In this document: positions 1 to 8,155 of the stretch, piece after piece
Numbering within the stretch: position 1 is the first letter of the stretch
Layout of the letters: each line of letters opens with the position of its first letter
From: Janthinobacterium tructae
Lineage (GTDB): Bacteria > Pseudomonadota > Gammaproteobacteria > Burkholderiales > Burkholderiaceae_D
NCBI RefSeq assembly: GCF_006517255.1
Contig: NZ_CP041185.1
Location: 2,480,001-2,544,000, forward strand
Reading direction: 5' to 3'
Length of the DNA: 64,000 bases
Position numbers and translations under genes: made by a program
The notes under the pieces: generated by a model
The model's input: the letters and a program-made list of their open reading frames with translations, nothing else
Databases searched by the model: none
Told to the model about the DNA's origin: nothing

Positions 1-530
1 AATAGGTGGGCACGACCTGGCCATCGGCCACCGTGCGATACATCAACGCTTCCGCATATGCGACGACGATGGACTTCGTGCCCTGCGCCGCGTTGCCGGC
101 GACGGTGCCCGTGTACCAGGCGGCGACGATGGCCAGCGCCAGCTCGCGCAAGCCGGCGTCCGCGGCGGTGGCGGCCGCCAGCAGCGCCTTCGCTTCCTGG
201 CCCGTGACGAGCAGCGCGCCCAGCTGCGGCAAGCGCTCGGCAAAGTCAGGCACGTTGCTGCGCATGGCTTGCTCGATACGCGCCGCCGTCGCGGCAGACA
301 GGTCGCGGTGGCCCGTGATGGTTTGCGACAAGGTGTAGAACAGCATGCTGGCGCGCGCCAGGCCGGGCGCCGCAGCGCTGGCCGGCGCCTGCATGGCGGC
401 GGACAGGGGATTGCTCCAGAAACCGGCCTGCGCCAGCAAGGCGGCCAGACCGATCAGGGCGTGGCGGCGGCTGATGTGTGGAAGGGATGAAACGGATGTT
501 GCAGATGGTTCGCTGCCTGGATGGTTCATG
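1..530 (-). CDS. FAD-dependent sugar/sorbitol dehydrogenase small subunit (partial, C-terminus off window)
   Basis: The reverse strand reads openly from an ATG at 530 to the window edge, about 176 residues, so the C-terminus is missing. A GGGAG ribosome site lies just before the ATG. The N-terminus has a twin-arginine-like signal (HISRRHALIGLAALLAQAGF, about residues 18-37), suggesting Tat export. The rest is alpha-helical, with the LFYTLSQTITGHRDLSAATA and AWYTGTVAG segments that I associate with the membrane-bound FAD sugar dehydrogenase (FAD-SLDH) accessory subunit family. Such subunits partner a GMC-type flavoprotein and a cytochrome c in periplasmic sugar or polyol oxidation. The partner genes would lie beyond position 1. 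The family call is by recall and the substrate cannot be told. Confidence 0.7.
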
Positions 531-1002
531 AGACTCCCGCAAGACTTGTTGTTTTGTTGACTTGGATGATTGCGTTACATTGCATTTGCGCATAAATGGA
601 ACCGGTTCCACATTATCCTACATAAATAAATTGTTTGCCAATGGAGCATCAGGACTGGGGGTTGGTCTTTGATTGTTGCCTGGATTCCGCATGGATCCCG
701 GCGTTTCGCGCAGGCGTCATGGCGACCCGTTGCGCTTGTTAGCCGATTCATGCACAGACGCGCTGGCGGCGCGAAATAAAGACAGAATGCCTGCGGCTTC
801 CCGGAAATGATTGCGAATACGCGGAAAACTTGGCAGCATGGCAAATAAAACGGCTGCATGCCAGGCAAGGTCAATTTCTATAAAACCAAGTTTCTGACAA
901 GGAGGCATATCGACGTACCCGATGGAGGCCATGCGATATATAGCTGTTCAACTGCGGCGCGGAATGCGTCCGTGCAAGCAACCTGAAACTGATCCTCAAA
1001 CC
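531..1002. other. Intergenic region between divergent dehydrogenase and hydrolase genes
   Basis: This gap of about 470 bases is comparatively AT-rich. It holds the perfect palindrome described separately at 597-610 and an in-frame upstream extension of the hydrolase gene (ATGs at 922 and 931, with an AAGGAGG-like run at 899-905). No convincing further gene or RNA was seen. Confidence 0.5.
597..610. promoter_or_regulatory. Candidate LacI/GalR-family operator, perfect 14-bp palindrome
   Basis: TGGAACCGGTTCCA is its own reverse complement. The centre AACCGGTT with TG/CA outer bases is the classic shape of operators of LacI-family sugar regulators. It lies 67 bases before the start of the minus-strand sugar dehydrogenase subunit, where a repressor would be expected. 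No LacI-type gene is in the window, so the regulator is unknown. Confidence 0.5.
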
Positions 1003-1986
1003 ATGATAAAAAAAATGACCTTGGCAGTACTCTTTGCCGCCCTGATTCCCTTCTACGGATGCCAGGCGCAAACCATGGCAGAAACGAAACCCGTTTCCGC
1101 CGAAGTCACCACCACCCTGACGCCCGACATCGGCGGCATCAAGCAAGTGCTGGAAATCAAGACTGACGACGCGACCAAACCCGTGCTCCTGTTCTTGTCC
1201 GGCGGGCCGGGAAGCTCCATGATCAAGGGCGCGGATGCCTTTACCAATGTGTTGAAAAGCCGATTTACGATTGTGCAATGGGATCAGCGCGACGCGGGGA
1301 AAACCTTGAAACTGAATCCTTCCCCCACGCAGCCATCCGTCGGGCAGATGGAGCAGGACACGTATCAAGTCATCCAATTCCTGCGCAAAGAATTAAAACA
1401 GGAAAAAATATACTTGCTGGGCAGTTCCTGGGGTAACGTCCTGGGCTTTTACATCGTCAAGCATCATCCGGAATTGCTGCATGCTTATTTTGCATCCAAT
1501 CCTGTCGTGAGCCAGCTGGACAGCGAGAAAGAATTGCTGCAAGCCTTGAAAGCCCACTTCAAGGACAATGCCCTCGCCAGCCAGGAACTGGACAGCATCA
1601 GTTTCCCGTTTGCCAGTGACGAAAGCATGTTTTATTTAAGGAAATGGCTTTTTTACAAGGATGGCAAGGAATTTGCAACGACTGCGGGTTTCAAGACGGG
1701 CTTTCTTCAATGGTCAAAAACCTGGTCGCCAGTCTGGAACGAGGTCATGCACATTGATCTGCCCAAGACCTTGAAAAGCGTTGACTGCCCCGTGTATTTT
1801 TTCGTCGGCAAGAACGATATCCAGACCTCGACCAGGATCACGCAAGCGTATTTTGAGACCTTGAAGGCGCCAAAGAAGGGACTGTTTTTCTTTGACCATT
1901 CCGGGCATCAAATACACCAGGATGAACCGGTGAAATTTCAAGAAGCCATCATCAAGACATTGGAGACAATTCAACCGAACAAGTAA
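1003..1986 (+). CDS. Alpha/beta hydrolase, probable lipoprotein (proline iminopeptidase-like)
   Basis: I chose the ATG at 1003 because it begins a clean lipoprotein-type signal, MIKKMTLAVLFAALIPFYGC, with Cys20 as the likely lipidated residue. In-frame ATGs at 922 and 931 would add up to 27 charged residues before it. The mature part is an alpha/beta hydrolase: an oxyanion-side GGPGSS motif, a nucleophile elbow GSSWGN, a late acid region VGKNDIQ and a catalytic His in DHSGHQ. Length (327 aa) fits peptidase S33 / proline iminopeptidase-like enzymes. The substrate is unknown. The gene stands alone on the plus strand and ends at a strong bidirectional terminator. Confidence 0.8.
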   Translation: MIKKMTLAVLFAALIPFYGCQAQTMAETKPVSAEVTTTLTPDIGGIKQVLEIKTDDATKPVLLFLSGGPGSSMIKGADAFTNVLKSRFTIVQWDQRDAGKTLKLNPSPTQPSVGQMEQDTYQVIQFLRKELKQEKIYLLGSSWGNVLGFYIVKHHPELLHAYFASNPVVSQLDSEKELLQALKAHFKDNALASQELDSISFPFASDESMFYLRKWLFYKDGKEFATTAGFKTGFLQWSKTWSPVWNEVMHIDLPKTLKSVDCPVYFFVGKNDIQTSTRITQAYFETLKAPKKGLFFFDHSGHQIHQDEPVKFQEAIIKTLETIQPNK

Positions 1987-2001
1987 GAGCGTCTGAAACG
2001 C

Positions 2002-2034
2002 AAAAAGCCCAACCGGTAAAAGGCTGGGCTTTTT
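2002..2034. terminator. Bidirectional Rho-independent terminator
   Basis: AAAAAGCCCA and TGGGCTTTTT pair around an 11-13 base loop, with A-tract and T-tract on the two sides. It can stop the plus-strand hydrolase transcript and the minus-strand tRNA-Asn transcript. Confidence 0.9.
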
Positions 2035-2048
2035 GCTACTACATGTTC

Positions 2049-2124
2049 TGGCTCCCCGACCTGGACTCGAACCAGGGACCTGCGGATTAACAGTCCGTCG
2101 CTCTACCAACTGAGCTATCAGGGA
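2049..2124 (-). tRNA. tRNA-Asn (GTT), copy 1
   Basis: A 76-nt minus-strand tRNA with encoded CCA. The 7-bp acceptor stem (TCCCTGA with TCGGGGA), the TTCGAGTCC T-arm and the anticodon loop CTGTTAA (anticodon GTT, asparagine) are all visible. It is identical in body to the copies at 2663 and 2874, but its flank differs (GGGAAACGAGG instead of GGGAAAAGAGG). Confidence 0.97.
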
Positions 2125-2135
2125 AACGAGGCCGC

Positions 2136-2164
2136 ATTTTATAGGGTAAATTTTGCGATGTCCA
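2136..2164 (-). promoter_or_regulatory. Sigma-70-type promoter of tRNA-Asn copy 1
   Basis: Read on the minus strand: TGGACA (2164-2159), 17-base spacer, TAAAAT (2141-2136), then a GC-rich discriminator (GCGGCC) before the tRNA. The same layout recurs before the other two copies. Confidence 0.75.
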
Positions 2165-2212
2165 GATTTCCCCGGAAAAAGATGTCTTTTCCTGCCTTAC
2201 CTTGCCCGGCGG

Positions 2213-2539
2213 TCAGCCAGGATGCTCTTGCGGATAGTAGTCAAATACCAGCACACGGCCCAGCCATGGCTTGAGTTGCTCGACAAAGGCCAGGTGGGCC
2301 GGATGGGTCAGATACACGTCGCGCGCGCCGGCATCGTCGAAGGTCAGGGTAAAGCAATCGGTAAAGCCATCATCGAGGCCTTCCGGGCTGACGTTCGGTC
2401 CCCATTCAAATTGCCGCACGCCGGGAATGCGGTGTTTCAGCTGCGAGAACTCGTAGACGAGTTCGGCATGCTTGGCGGAAGTGATGCCATCGAGGAAGTC
2501 GCACAGGACGATGTGGCGCAAGGCGGAGGTACAAGTCAT
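2213..2539 (-). CDS. Dabb-family (stress-responsive alpha/beta barrel) protein
   Basis: A 108-aa ferredoxin-like fold protein of the Dabb family. It starts MTCTSALRHIVLCDF and has the family's LRHIVL opening strand, a central FEWGPNVSPEG and a C-terminal HPAHLAFVEQLKPWL helix. An ATG further upstream in frame (to 2626) would add 29 residues. I prefer 2539 because CAGGAG lies nine bases before it and the Dabb domain begins there. Dabb proteins are small dimers, sometimes stress-induced and sometimes enzymes; the role here is unknown. It sits between tRNA-Asn copies 1 and 2, in the same direction. Confidence 0.8.
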   Translation of the reverse strand: MTCTSALRHIVLCDFLDGITSAKHAELVYEFSQLKHRIPGVRQFEWGPNVSPEGLDDGFTDCFTLTFDDAGARDVYLTHPAHLAFVEQLKPWLGRVLVFDYYPQEHPG

Positions 2540-2621
2540 GGGAAGGGGCTCCTGAAGTGATGCATTCAGGATAGCGCAAAATGCGATCACGCACAGGCCA
2601 GCCCTGCTGACGGCGCCGGAA

Positions 2622-2655
2622 AACAAAAAAGGCCATGTTTTTCAACATGGCCTTC
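2622..2655 (-). terminator. Rho-independent terminator of tRNA-Asn copy 2
   Basis: On the minus strand GGCCATGTTGAAAAACATGGCC is followed by a T-run (TTTTTTGTTTT), eight bases after the tRNA 3' end. It differs from the copy-3 terminator by one compensated base pair. Confidence 0.9.
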
Positions 2656-2662
2656 CGAATTC

Positions 2663-2738
2663 TGGCTCCCCGACCTGGACTCGAACCAGGGACCTGCGGA
2701 TTAACAGTCCGTCGCTCTACCAACTGAGCTATCAGGGA
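2663..2738 (-). tRNA. tRNA-Asn (GTT), copy 2
   Basis: The tRNA body is identical to copy 1: 76 nt, anticodon GTT, CCA encoded. Its 3' flank, terminator and 5' flank down to GGGAAAAGAGGC match copy 3, so copies 2 and 3 are tandem duplicates of a larger unit. Confidence 0.97.
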
Positions 2739-2749
2739 AAAGAGGCCGT

Positions 2750-2778
2750 ATTATATAGGCCGAACCTGGCGCTGTCCA
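2750..2778 (-). promoter_or_regulatory. Sigma-70-type promoter of tRNA-Asn copy 2
   Basis: Minus strand TGGACA (2778-2773), 17 bases, then a perfect TATAAT (2755-2750), with a GC-rich stretch before the tRNA 5' end. The upstream GGAAATCTGGACA is shared with copy 1. Confidence 0.8.
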
Positions 2779-2831
2779 GATTTCCATAGGGGAAATCTTA
2801 TCTTGCCCAAAGTTACGCCCTGGCGCCGCAC

Positions 2832-2864
2832 AAACAAAAAAGGCCACGTTTTTCAACGTGGCCT
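2832..2864 (-). terminator. Rho-independent terminator of tRNA-Asn copy 3
   Basis: Minus-strand GGCCACGTTGAAAAACGTGGCC hairpin followed by TTTTTTGTTT. The stem pair that is T-A in copy 2 is C-G here, a covarying change. Confidence 0.9.
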
Positions 2865-2873
2865 TCCGAATTC

Positions 2874-2949
2874 TGGCTCCCCGACCTGGACTCGAACCAG
2901 GGACCTGCGGATTAACAGTCCGTCGCTCTACCAACTGAGCTATCAGGGA
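2874..2949 (-). tRNA. tRNA-Asn (GTT), copy 3
   Basis: Third identical 76-nt tRNA-Asn gene, anticodon GTT, CCA encoded. Minus strand, so it is the first of the three in transcription order, but it has its own promoter and terminator. Confidence 0.97.
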
Positions 2950-2960
2950 AAAGAGGCAAT

Positions 2961-2989
2961 ATTATATGCCGGTTGTTTCGTATTTGCAA
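2961..2989 (-). promoter_or_regulatory. Sigma-70-type promoter of tRNA-Asn copy 3
   Basis: Minus strand TTGCAA (2989-2984), 17-base spacer, perfect TATAAT (2966-2961). The -35 and spacer are unrelated to those of copies 1 and 2, so the duplication ends near the -10 box here. Confidence 0.75.
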
Positions 2990-3080
2990 GACTCGTACTA
3001 CATGTCGACAAACACGGCCATCGCCGACTTTCCACTGCCATCAGCGCTACACTTGGATGCAGCGCCGAAGAAGCAAGATC

Positions 3081-4295
3081 TTAAAGCACTTTGGCGATCG
3101 CGTCAATGACGATGTCGATATTGCGCGAATTCAACGCTGCCACGCAGATACGGCCCGTGTCGACGGCGTAGATCGATTGCTCGCGCAGGGTCGCTACCTG
3201 CTCCTTGGTGAGACCGGAGTACGAGAACATGCCGATTTGCTGGCGCACGAATTCGAAGTCGTGGCCTGGTGCCTTGACCTTCAGTTTTTCCACGAAGGCA
3301 TTGCGCATTTCACGGATGCGCACGCGCATGCCGGCCAGTTCCTCTTCCCACAGCTGGCGCAGTTCCGGCGTGGCCAGGACGGTGGCGACCACCTTGCCGC
3401 CGTGTACTGGCGGGTTCGAGTAGTTGGTGCGCACGACGCGTTTCAATTGCGACAACAGACGGGCCGCTTCGTCGGCGCTCGATGCGACGACGCTCAGGGC
3501 GCCCACGCGCTCGCCGTACAGCGAGAACGATTTCGAGAACGAGTTCGATACCAGCAGCGGGCCGCCCGCGTCGGCGAAGCGGCGCACCACGGCGCCGTCT
3601 TCGGCGATGCCGTTGGCGAAACCTTGATAGGCCATGTCCAGGAACGGCACCAGGCCGCGCGACGTGACCACGCTGATGATCTGATCCCACTGGGCCACGC
3701 TCAGGTCGGCGCCGGTCGGGTTGTGGCAGCAGGCGTGCAGCACGACGATGGAGCCGGCTGGCATGGCATTCAGGCTGGCCAGCATGCCGTCGAAGTTCAC
3801 GCCATGGGTGGCGGCATCGTAGTACGTGTAGTTATTCACGACGAAACCGGCGCTTTCGAACAGCGCGCGGTGGTTTTCCCAGCTCGGGTCGCTGATGTAG
3901 ACTTGGGCACCCGGCGCGAAGCGCTGCAAGAAGTCGGCACCGATCTTCAGTGCACCCGTGCCGCCGATGGCTTGCACGGTCACGGCGCGGCGCTCTTGAA
4001 TAACGGCGCTATCGGCGCCAAATACGAGTTCTTGCACCGCCTTGTCGTAGGCAGCCAGGCCTTCGATCGGCAGATAGGTGCGTGGCGAGGCCTGTTCGAT
4101 CAAGATGGCTTCCGCCTTGCGTACGCAAGCTAACAGAGGCACCTTGCCGTTGTCGTCATAATAGACGCCAACGCCCAGATTGATTTTGGCGGGATTCTGG
4201 TCCGCGTTAAATGCTTCGGTGATGCCCAGGATCGGGTCGCGTGGGGCCATCTCGATGGCGCTAAACAGACTGGCAGAAACAGTTGGGTTCGTCAT
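3081..4295 (-). CDS. tyrB: Aromatic amino acid / aspartate aminotransferase
   Basis: A 404-aa class I PLP aminotransferase of the AspC/TyrB group, which moves amino groups between aromatic amino acids or aspartate and 2-oxoglutarate in the cytoplasm. Seen: HNPTG at 191-195, DMAYQGF near 220, and the PLP lysine K255 in SFSKSFSLYGERVG. The length matches the family. The start is the ATG at 4295 (MTNPTVSASLFSAIEMAPRDP). A GTG at 4328 would add 11 residues without a clear ribosome site. The gene is divergent from uvrB. The choice of aromatic over aspartate specificity is by resemblance to annotated betaproteobacterial homologues. Confidence 0.88.
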   Translation of the reverse strand: MTNPTVSASLFSAIEMAPRDPILGITEAFNADQNPAKINLGVGVYYDDNGKVPLLACVRKAEAILIEQASPRTYLPIEGLAAYDKAVQELVFGADSAVIQERRAVTVQAIGGTGALKIGADFLQRFAPGAQVYISDPSWENHRALFESAGFVVNNYTYYDAATHGVNFDGMLASLNAMPAGSIVVLHACCHNPTGADLSVAQWDQIISVVTSRGLVPFLDMAYQGFANGIAEDGAVVRRFADAGGPLLVSNSFSKSFSLYGERVGALSVVASSADEAARLLSQLKRVVRTNYSNPPVHGGKVVATVLATPELRQLWEEELAGMRVRIREMRNAFVEKLKVKAPGHDFEFVRQQIGMFSYSGLTKEQVATLREQSIYAVDTGRICVAALNSRNIDIVIDAIAKVL

Positions 4296-4407
4296 GATAA
4301 GATTGGATTCGATTGGAAGCAGGTTCACAGCGGAGTTGTAGACAGCGCCCCAAAATACAACGCCAGGGCCGCCAGCAGAGCACTATTCTAACAAAGGTCT
4401 GATTCAC

Positions 4408-6495
4408 ATGCCCGAATTATCTACCGCCAGCGAGGCGGAAAGCGCAATTATCTCTTTCCCGGATTCCCCCTTCAAGCTGCACCAGCCCTTCTCTCCGGCC
4501 GGCGATCAGCCGGCGGCGATCGCCCAGTTATCCGAGGGGATCGCCGACGGACTGGCCTTCCAGACCCTGCTGGGCGTGACCGGTTCCGGCAAGACCTACA
4601 CCATGGCCAACGTCATCGCGCGCATGGGCCGGCCCGCCATCGTCTTCGCCCCCAACAAGACGCTGGCGGCGCAGCTGTACAGCGAGTTCCGCGACTTTTT
4701 CCCGCAAAATGCGGTCGAATACTTCGTCAGTTACTACGATTACTACCAGCCCGAAGCCTACGTGCCGCAGCGCGACCTGTTCATCGAAAAGGACTCGTCG
4801 ATCAACGAGCATATCGAGCAGATGCGCCTGTCGTGCACCAAGTCGCTGATGGAGCGGCGCGACGTCATCATCGTCGCCACCGTCTCGGCCATCTACGGTA
4901 TCGGTAACCCCAACGAATACCACCAGATGATCCTGACGTTGCGCGTAAAAGACAGAGTCAGCCAGCGCGACGTCATCGCGCGCCTGATCCAGATGCAGTA
5001 CACGCGCAACGAGGTCGATTTCGGCCGCGGCACCTTCCGCGTGCGCGGCGATACCATCGACATCTTCCCCGCCGAGCATGCGGAACTGGCCGTGCGCCTG
5101 GAAATGTTCGACGACGAGATCGAATCGATCCAGCTGTTCGACCCGCTGACGGGCAGAGTACGGCAAAAAATCCCCCGCTTCACCGTGTACCCGGGTTCGC
5201 ACTATGTGACGCCCCGCTCCACCGTGCTGCGCGCCGTGGAAACCATCAAGGACGAGCTGCGCGAACGCCTCGAGTTCTTCCGCAAGGAAAATAAACTGAT
5301 CGAAGAGCAGCGGCTGGAACAGCGCACGCGCTTCGACCTGGAAATGATGGCCGAAATCGGTTTCACCAAGGGCATCGAGAACTACTCGCGCCACCTGTCC
5401 GGCGCGCTGCCGGGCGAACCGCCGCCCACCCTGGTCGACTATCTGCCGCCCGACGCGCTGATGTTCCTCGACGAGTCGCACGTGCTGACGGGCCAATTGA
5501 GCGCCATGTACAACGGTGACCGCTCGCGCAAGACGAACCTGGTCGATTACGGCTTCCGCCTGCCGTCGGCGCTGGACAACCGGCCCTTGAAATTCGAGGA
5601 ATTCGAACAGAAGATGCGCCAGACGGTGTTCGTCTCGGCCACGCCGGGCGACTACGAAAAAAACCATTCCGACCAGGTGGTCGAACAGGTGGTCCGCCCC
5701 ACGGGCCTGGTCGACCCGCAGATCATCGTGCGCCCCGCCAGCACGCAGGTGGACGACCTGATGTCGGAAATCGTCGAGCGCATCAAGAAGGACGAGCGCG
5801 TGCTGGTCACCACGCTCACCAAGCGCATGTCGGAACAATTGACGGAATACCTGGGCGATCACGGCATCAAGGTGCGCTACCTGCACAGCGATATCGAAAC
5901 GGTGGAGCGCGTGGAAATCCTGCGCGACCTGCGCCTGGGCACCTTCGACGTGCTGGTGGGGATCAACCTGCTGCGCGAGGGCCTGGACTTGCCGGAAGTG
6001 TCGCTGGTCGCCATCCTCGACGCGGACAAGGAAGGCTTCTTGCGCTCCGAGCGCAGCCTGATCCAGACCATCGGGCGCGCCGCGCGTAACCTGAACGGTA
6101 CGGCGATCCTGTACGGCGACCGCATCACTGACTCCATGCGCCGCGCCATCGACGAGACGGAACGCCGCCGCGCCAAGCAGATCGCCTTCAATACGGCCAA
6201 CAACATCATCCCGATCGGCGTGAAAAAATCGATCCGCGAAATGATCGACGGCGTCTACAGCCCGCAGGAAGCGCGCGACAACCTGCAAGTGGCGCAGGAA
6301 GCGGCGAAGTTCGAAGCCATGAGCGAAAAACAGGTCAGCAAGGAAATCAAGCGCCTGGAAAAACTGATGCTCGACCACGCCAAGAACCTGGAGTTCGAAA
6401 AGGCGGCGCAGGTGCGCGACCAGCTGCACATCCTCAAGCAGCAGCTGTTCGGCGCACCGGGCACGGACAATGTGGCGTCGATACTGGGCAAATGA
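4408..6495 (+). CDS. uvrB: UvrABC excinuclease subunit B
   Basis: A 695-aa UvrB, the damage-verifying helicase-like subunit of nucleotide excision repair. It receives lesions from UvrA and positions UvrC. Walker A GVTGSGKT is at 56-63. The strand-clamping beta-hairpin region [14 protein letters not shown] follows, the Walker B variant is LDESH, and helicase motifs include REGLDLPEV and [11 protein letters not shown]-terminal UVR domain ([14 protein letters not shown]) binds UvrC. It is full length and shares the short 4296-4407 gap with divergent tyrB. No LexA-like box was recognised by eye. Confidence 0.98.
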   Translation: MPELSTASEAESAIISFPDSPFKLHQPFSPAGDQPAAIAQLSEGIADGLAFQTLLGVTGSGKTYTMANVIARMGRPAIVFAPNKTLAAQLYSEFRDFFPQNAVEYFVSYYDYYQPEAYVPQRDLFIEKDSSINEHIEQMRLSCTKSLMERRDVIIVATVSAIYGIGNPNEYHQMILTLRVKDRVSQRDVIARLIQMQYTRNEVDFGRGTFRVRGDTIDIFPAEHAELAVRLEMFDDEIESIQLFDPLTGRVRQKIPRFTVYPGSHYVTPRSTVLRAVETIKDELRERLEFFRKENKLIEEQRLEQRTRFDLEMMAEIGFTKGIENYSRHLSGALPGEPPPTLVDYLPPDALMFLDESHVLTGQLSAMYNGDRSRKTNLVDYGFRLPSALDNRPLKFEEFEQKMRQTVFVSATPGDYEKNHSDQVVEQVVRPTGLVDPQIIVRPASTQVDDLMSEIVERIKKDERVLVTTLTKRMSEQLTEYLGDHGIKVRYLHSDIETVERVEILRDLRLGTFDVLVGINLLREGLDLPEVSLVAILDADKEGFLRSERSLIQTIGRAARNLNGTAILYGDRITDSMRRAIDETERRRAKQIAFNTANNIIPIGVKKSIREMIDGVYSPQEARDNLQVAQEAAKFEAMSEKQVSKEIKRLEKLMLDHAKNLEFEKAAQVRDQLHILKQQLFGAPGTDNVASILGK

Positions 6496-6510
6496 ATACC
6501 ATGCCATGCG

Positions 6511-6586
6511 TAGGTCGGATTAGGCCCTGCGGGCCGTAATCCGACAACATTGTTGGCGCTGGTGGTGGTGTCGGATTACGCGGCCT
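6511..6586. repeat. REP-like palindromic repeat cluster (copy A)
   Basis: TAGGTCGGATTA and TAATCCGAC arms enclose a GC-rich centre (6511-6545). A third arm, GTCGGATTACGCGGCC at 6570-6585, can pair with the second. The same arms recur at 26283-26318, in reverse orientation, including the flanks GCGTAGG and CAA. It lies between convergent uvrB and the DUF3224 gene. Confidence 0.7.
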
Positions 6587-6591
6587 TGCCG

Positions 6592-7092
6592 CTACTCCGG
6601 CAGCGAGTAATCGATGTCGTAGAAATGCTGGCCGTTTTCAATGCGGATGGCCAGCGTGCCGCTGATCCCCGTCAGTTGCCCCGTGCCGGAATGCGGCACG
6701 ATGACGATAGTCAGCTGCTGTCTGCCGTCGGCCATCGTGCCCGCATGCTGCGCCACGAAGCTGCCCTCCCTGCCCTCCAGCACGCCCGTGATGGCTTCCA
6801 TCGCGACATAGCCAGCCGCGCCTTGGGTGTCGGTCACGGCATTGAGCATTTCGCCCTTGGCCGTGGCGACCAGGTCGCCCGCATACACCTTCTCAAGCAG
6901 CACCCTTCCCAAGCTCGTGCGCCCCGCGCGTTGCGGCGCCGTGGCCGGCGTCATGCTGATGCTAAAACTTCCCGTAGCGTGCGCGTGCATGCGATGATCT
7001 CCTTCTGTAGATGCAGACGAGGCGACGCCGGCTGGCGCCACCGATAGACAACATGCGGCCAGCAGCAGGCCAGCCAGACTGTGTGATTTCAT
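6592..7092 (-). CDS. Secreted DUF3224-family protein
   Basis: A 166-aa protein with an N-terminal signal peptide (MKSHSLAGLLLAACCLSV, cleaved near ASSA) and a beta-rich DUF3224 domain: the motifs GRVLLEKVYAGDLVATAKG, GSFVAQHAGTMADG and GTGQLTGISGTL are characteristic. The family is a calycin-like barrel of unknown function, similar to allene oxide cyclase. The start at 7092 is set by GGAAAGGGAATC in front of it and by the signal peptide. The gene is divergent from the AraC regulator with only 56 bases between, so the regulator probably controls this gene, itself, or both. Confidence 0.8.
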   Translation of the reverse strand: MKSHSLAGLLLAACCLSVAPAGVASSASTEGDHRMHAHATGSFSISMTPATAPQRAGRTSLGRVLLEKVYAGDLVATAKGEMLNAVTDTQGAAGYVAMEAITGVLEGREGSFVAQHAGTMADGRQQLTIVIVPHSGTGQLTGISGTLAIRIENGQHFYDIDYSLPE

Positions 7093-7148
7093 GATTCCCT
7101 TTCCATCGATGCGAGAGAACCATCCTAAGGCCGCGCAGGAGACAAATA

Positions 7149-7991
7149 TTGGATAAAACCGACAGCACGATAAATCTGCTCGCCGCGCGCGGCCAGGCGC
7201 CAAAAGGCATCGTCGACCCGCAGGCGGCGGCGCGCCGCATACGCCTGGCAACCTATCCACCGGCTGCCGCGCTGGCGCCGTTTGTCGACTACTTCTGGGT
7301 GGTGGAATGGGACAGGCGAGGCTGCGCGCCGGAGACGCAGCGCGTGCTGCCCTACCCGAACGCCCACCTGGTCTTCGACCTTGGGCGCACCGCCATTCAT
7401 GGCGTGGTGCGCGGCGCCTTTGACCGGCCGTTGAGCGGTGCGGGCAAAGTATTGGGCGTGCGTTTCGCGCCGGGCGGCCTGCGCCCGCTCATCACGCAAC
7501 CACTGTCGACCTTCACCGACACGACCATCGCGGCCAATGCGCTGCTGGGCATGCCGGCAGCGCAGGCCGAGGCGCGGGTGTTAGGCGAGTCCGACGATCT
7601 GGCCATGGTGGCGCAGGTACAGGCACTGCTGCTGGCAAGGCTGCCGCAGGTCGATGACGCCGCCCTGCTGGCCGCCAGGCTGACCGCAGCGGCGGCAGCC
7701 CACAACGGCCCGGCAAGCGTGGCACAACTGTGCGAAAACATGGCCATCGGCGAGCGCAAGCTGCAGCGCCTGTTTGCCAACTACGTGGGCGTGCCGCCGA
7801 AATGGGTGATCCAACGCTACCGCCTGCAGGAGGCGATCTGGCGCCTGGCGCAGCCCGATGCGCCCGACCTGGCCAGCCTGGCGCATGCACTGGGCTTTTT
7901 TGACCAGGCCCATTTCAGCCGCAGTTTTGCGGAACTGGTGGGCAGCACGCCGTTCGACTATCGCCGCTCGCAGCTGGCGACAGTCGCCTAA
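7149..7991 (+). CDS. AraC-family transcriptional regulator (TTG start)
   Basis: A 280-aa regulator with a DUF6597-like N-terminal sensor half (LAPFVDYFWVVEW, HLVFDLG, GVRFAPGGLRPL) and a C-terminal AraC double helix-turn-helix (SVAQLCENMAIGERKLQRLF then FFDQAHFSRSFAELVG). The only good start is TTG at 7149, seven bases after AGGAGA at 7137-7142. The ligand is unknown. It is divergent from the DUF3224 gene, its likely target. Its stop codon shares one base with the inverted-repeat element that follows. Confidence 0.85.
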   Translation: MDKTDSTINLLAARGQAPKGIVDPQAAARRIRLATYPPAAALAPFVDYFWVVEWDRRGCAPETQRVLPYPNAHLVFDLGRTAIHGVVRGAFDRPLSGAGKVLGVRFAPGGLRPLITQPLSTFTDTTIAANALLGMPAAQAEARVLGESDDLAMVAQVQALLLARLPQVDDAALLAARLTAAAAAHNGPASVAQLCENMAIGERKLQRLFANYVGVPPKWVIQRYRLQEAIWRLAQPDAPDLASLAHALGFFDQAHFSRSFAELVGSTPFDYRRSQLATVA

Positions 7992-8150
7992 GAGCCTATC
8001 CCAGTAGGGAGCGTCTTCTGCTGGCAGCGCATCAGGAGCGCGGACAAGGCGTGAGGAGGACGCGTGGCGAGCCACGCAACGACGATCAACGCAGTCCCCG
8101 CTTCTGAGGGGCGCCAGCAGGGGATGTATTCATCTACTGGGATAGGCTCT
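7991..8150. repeat. MITE-like element with 17-bp perfect inverted repeats
   Basis: AGAGCCTATCCCAGTAG (7991-8007) and CTACTGGGATAGGCTCT (8134-8150) are exact reverse complements bounding 160 bases. Inside are nested arms: CTGCTGGCAGCGC against GCGCCAGCAG, and a central hairpin GCGTGGC-GA-GCCACGC at 8062-8077. No coding capacity was seen. Before the IS arrived it lay exactly between the stop codons of the convergent AraC and flavin reductase genes. It could be a MITE or a large structured bidirectional terminator. Confidence 0.65.
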
Positions 8151-8155
8151 AAGGC

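Noticed and set aside
2406..2934. Repeated small frames beginning MVERRTVNPQVPGSSPGRGAR
   Set aside because: They are translations of the tRNA-Asn genes on the minus strand and not proteins.
2049..2949. tRNA-Asn cluster as the integration site of a genomic island
   Set aside because: No integrase, att-like truncated tRNA copy or mobile genes were found next to it.
4528..6507. A 659-codon minus-strand frame opposite uvrB
   Set aside because: Shadow of uvrB with His/Asp/Arg/Val-rich antisense composition and no recognisable domain.
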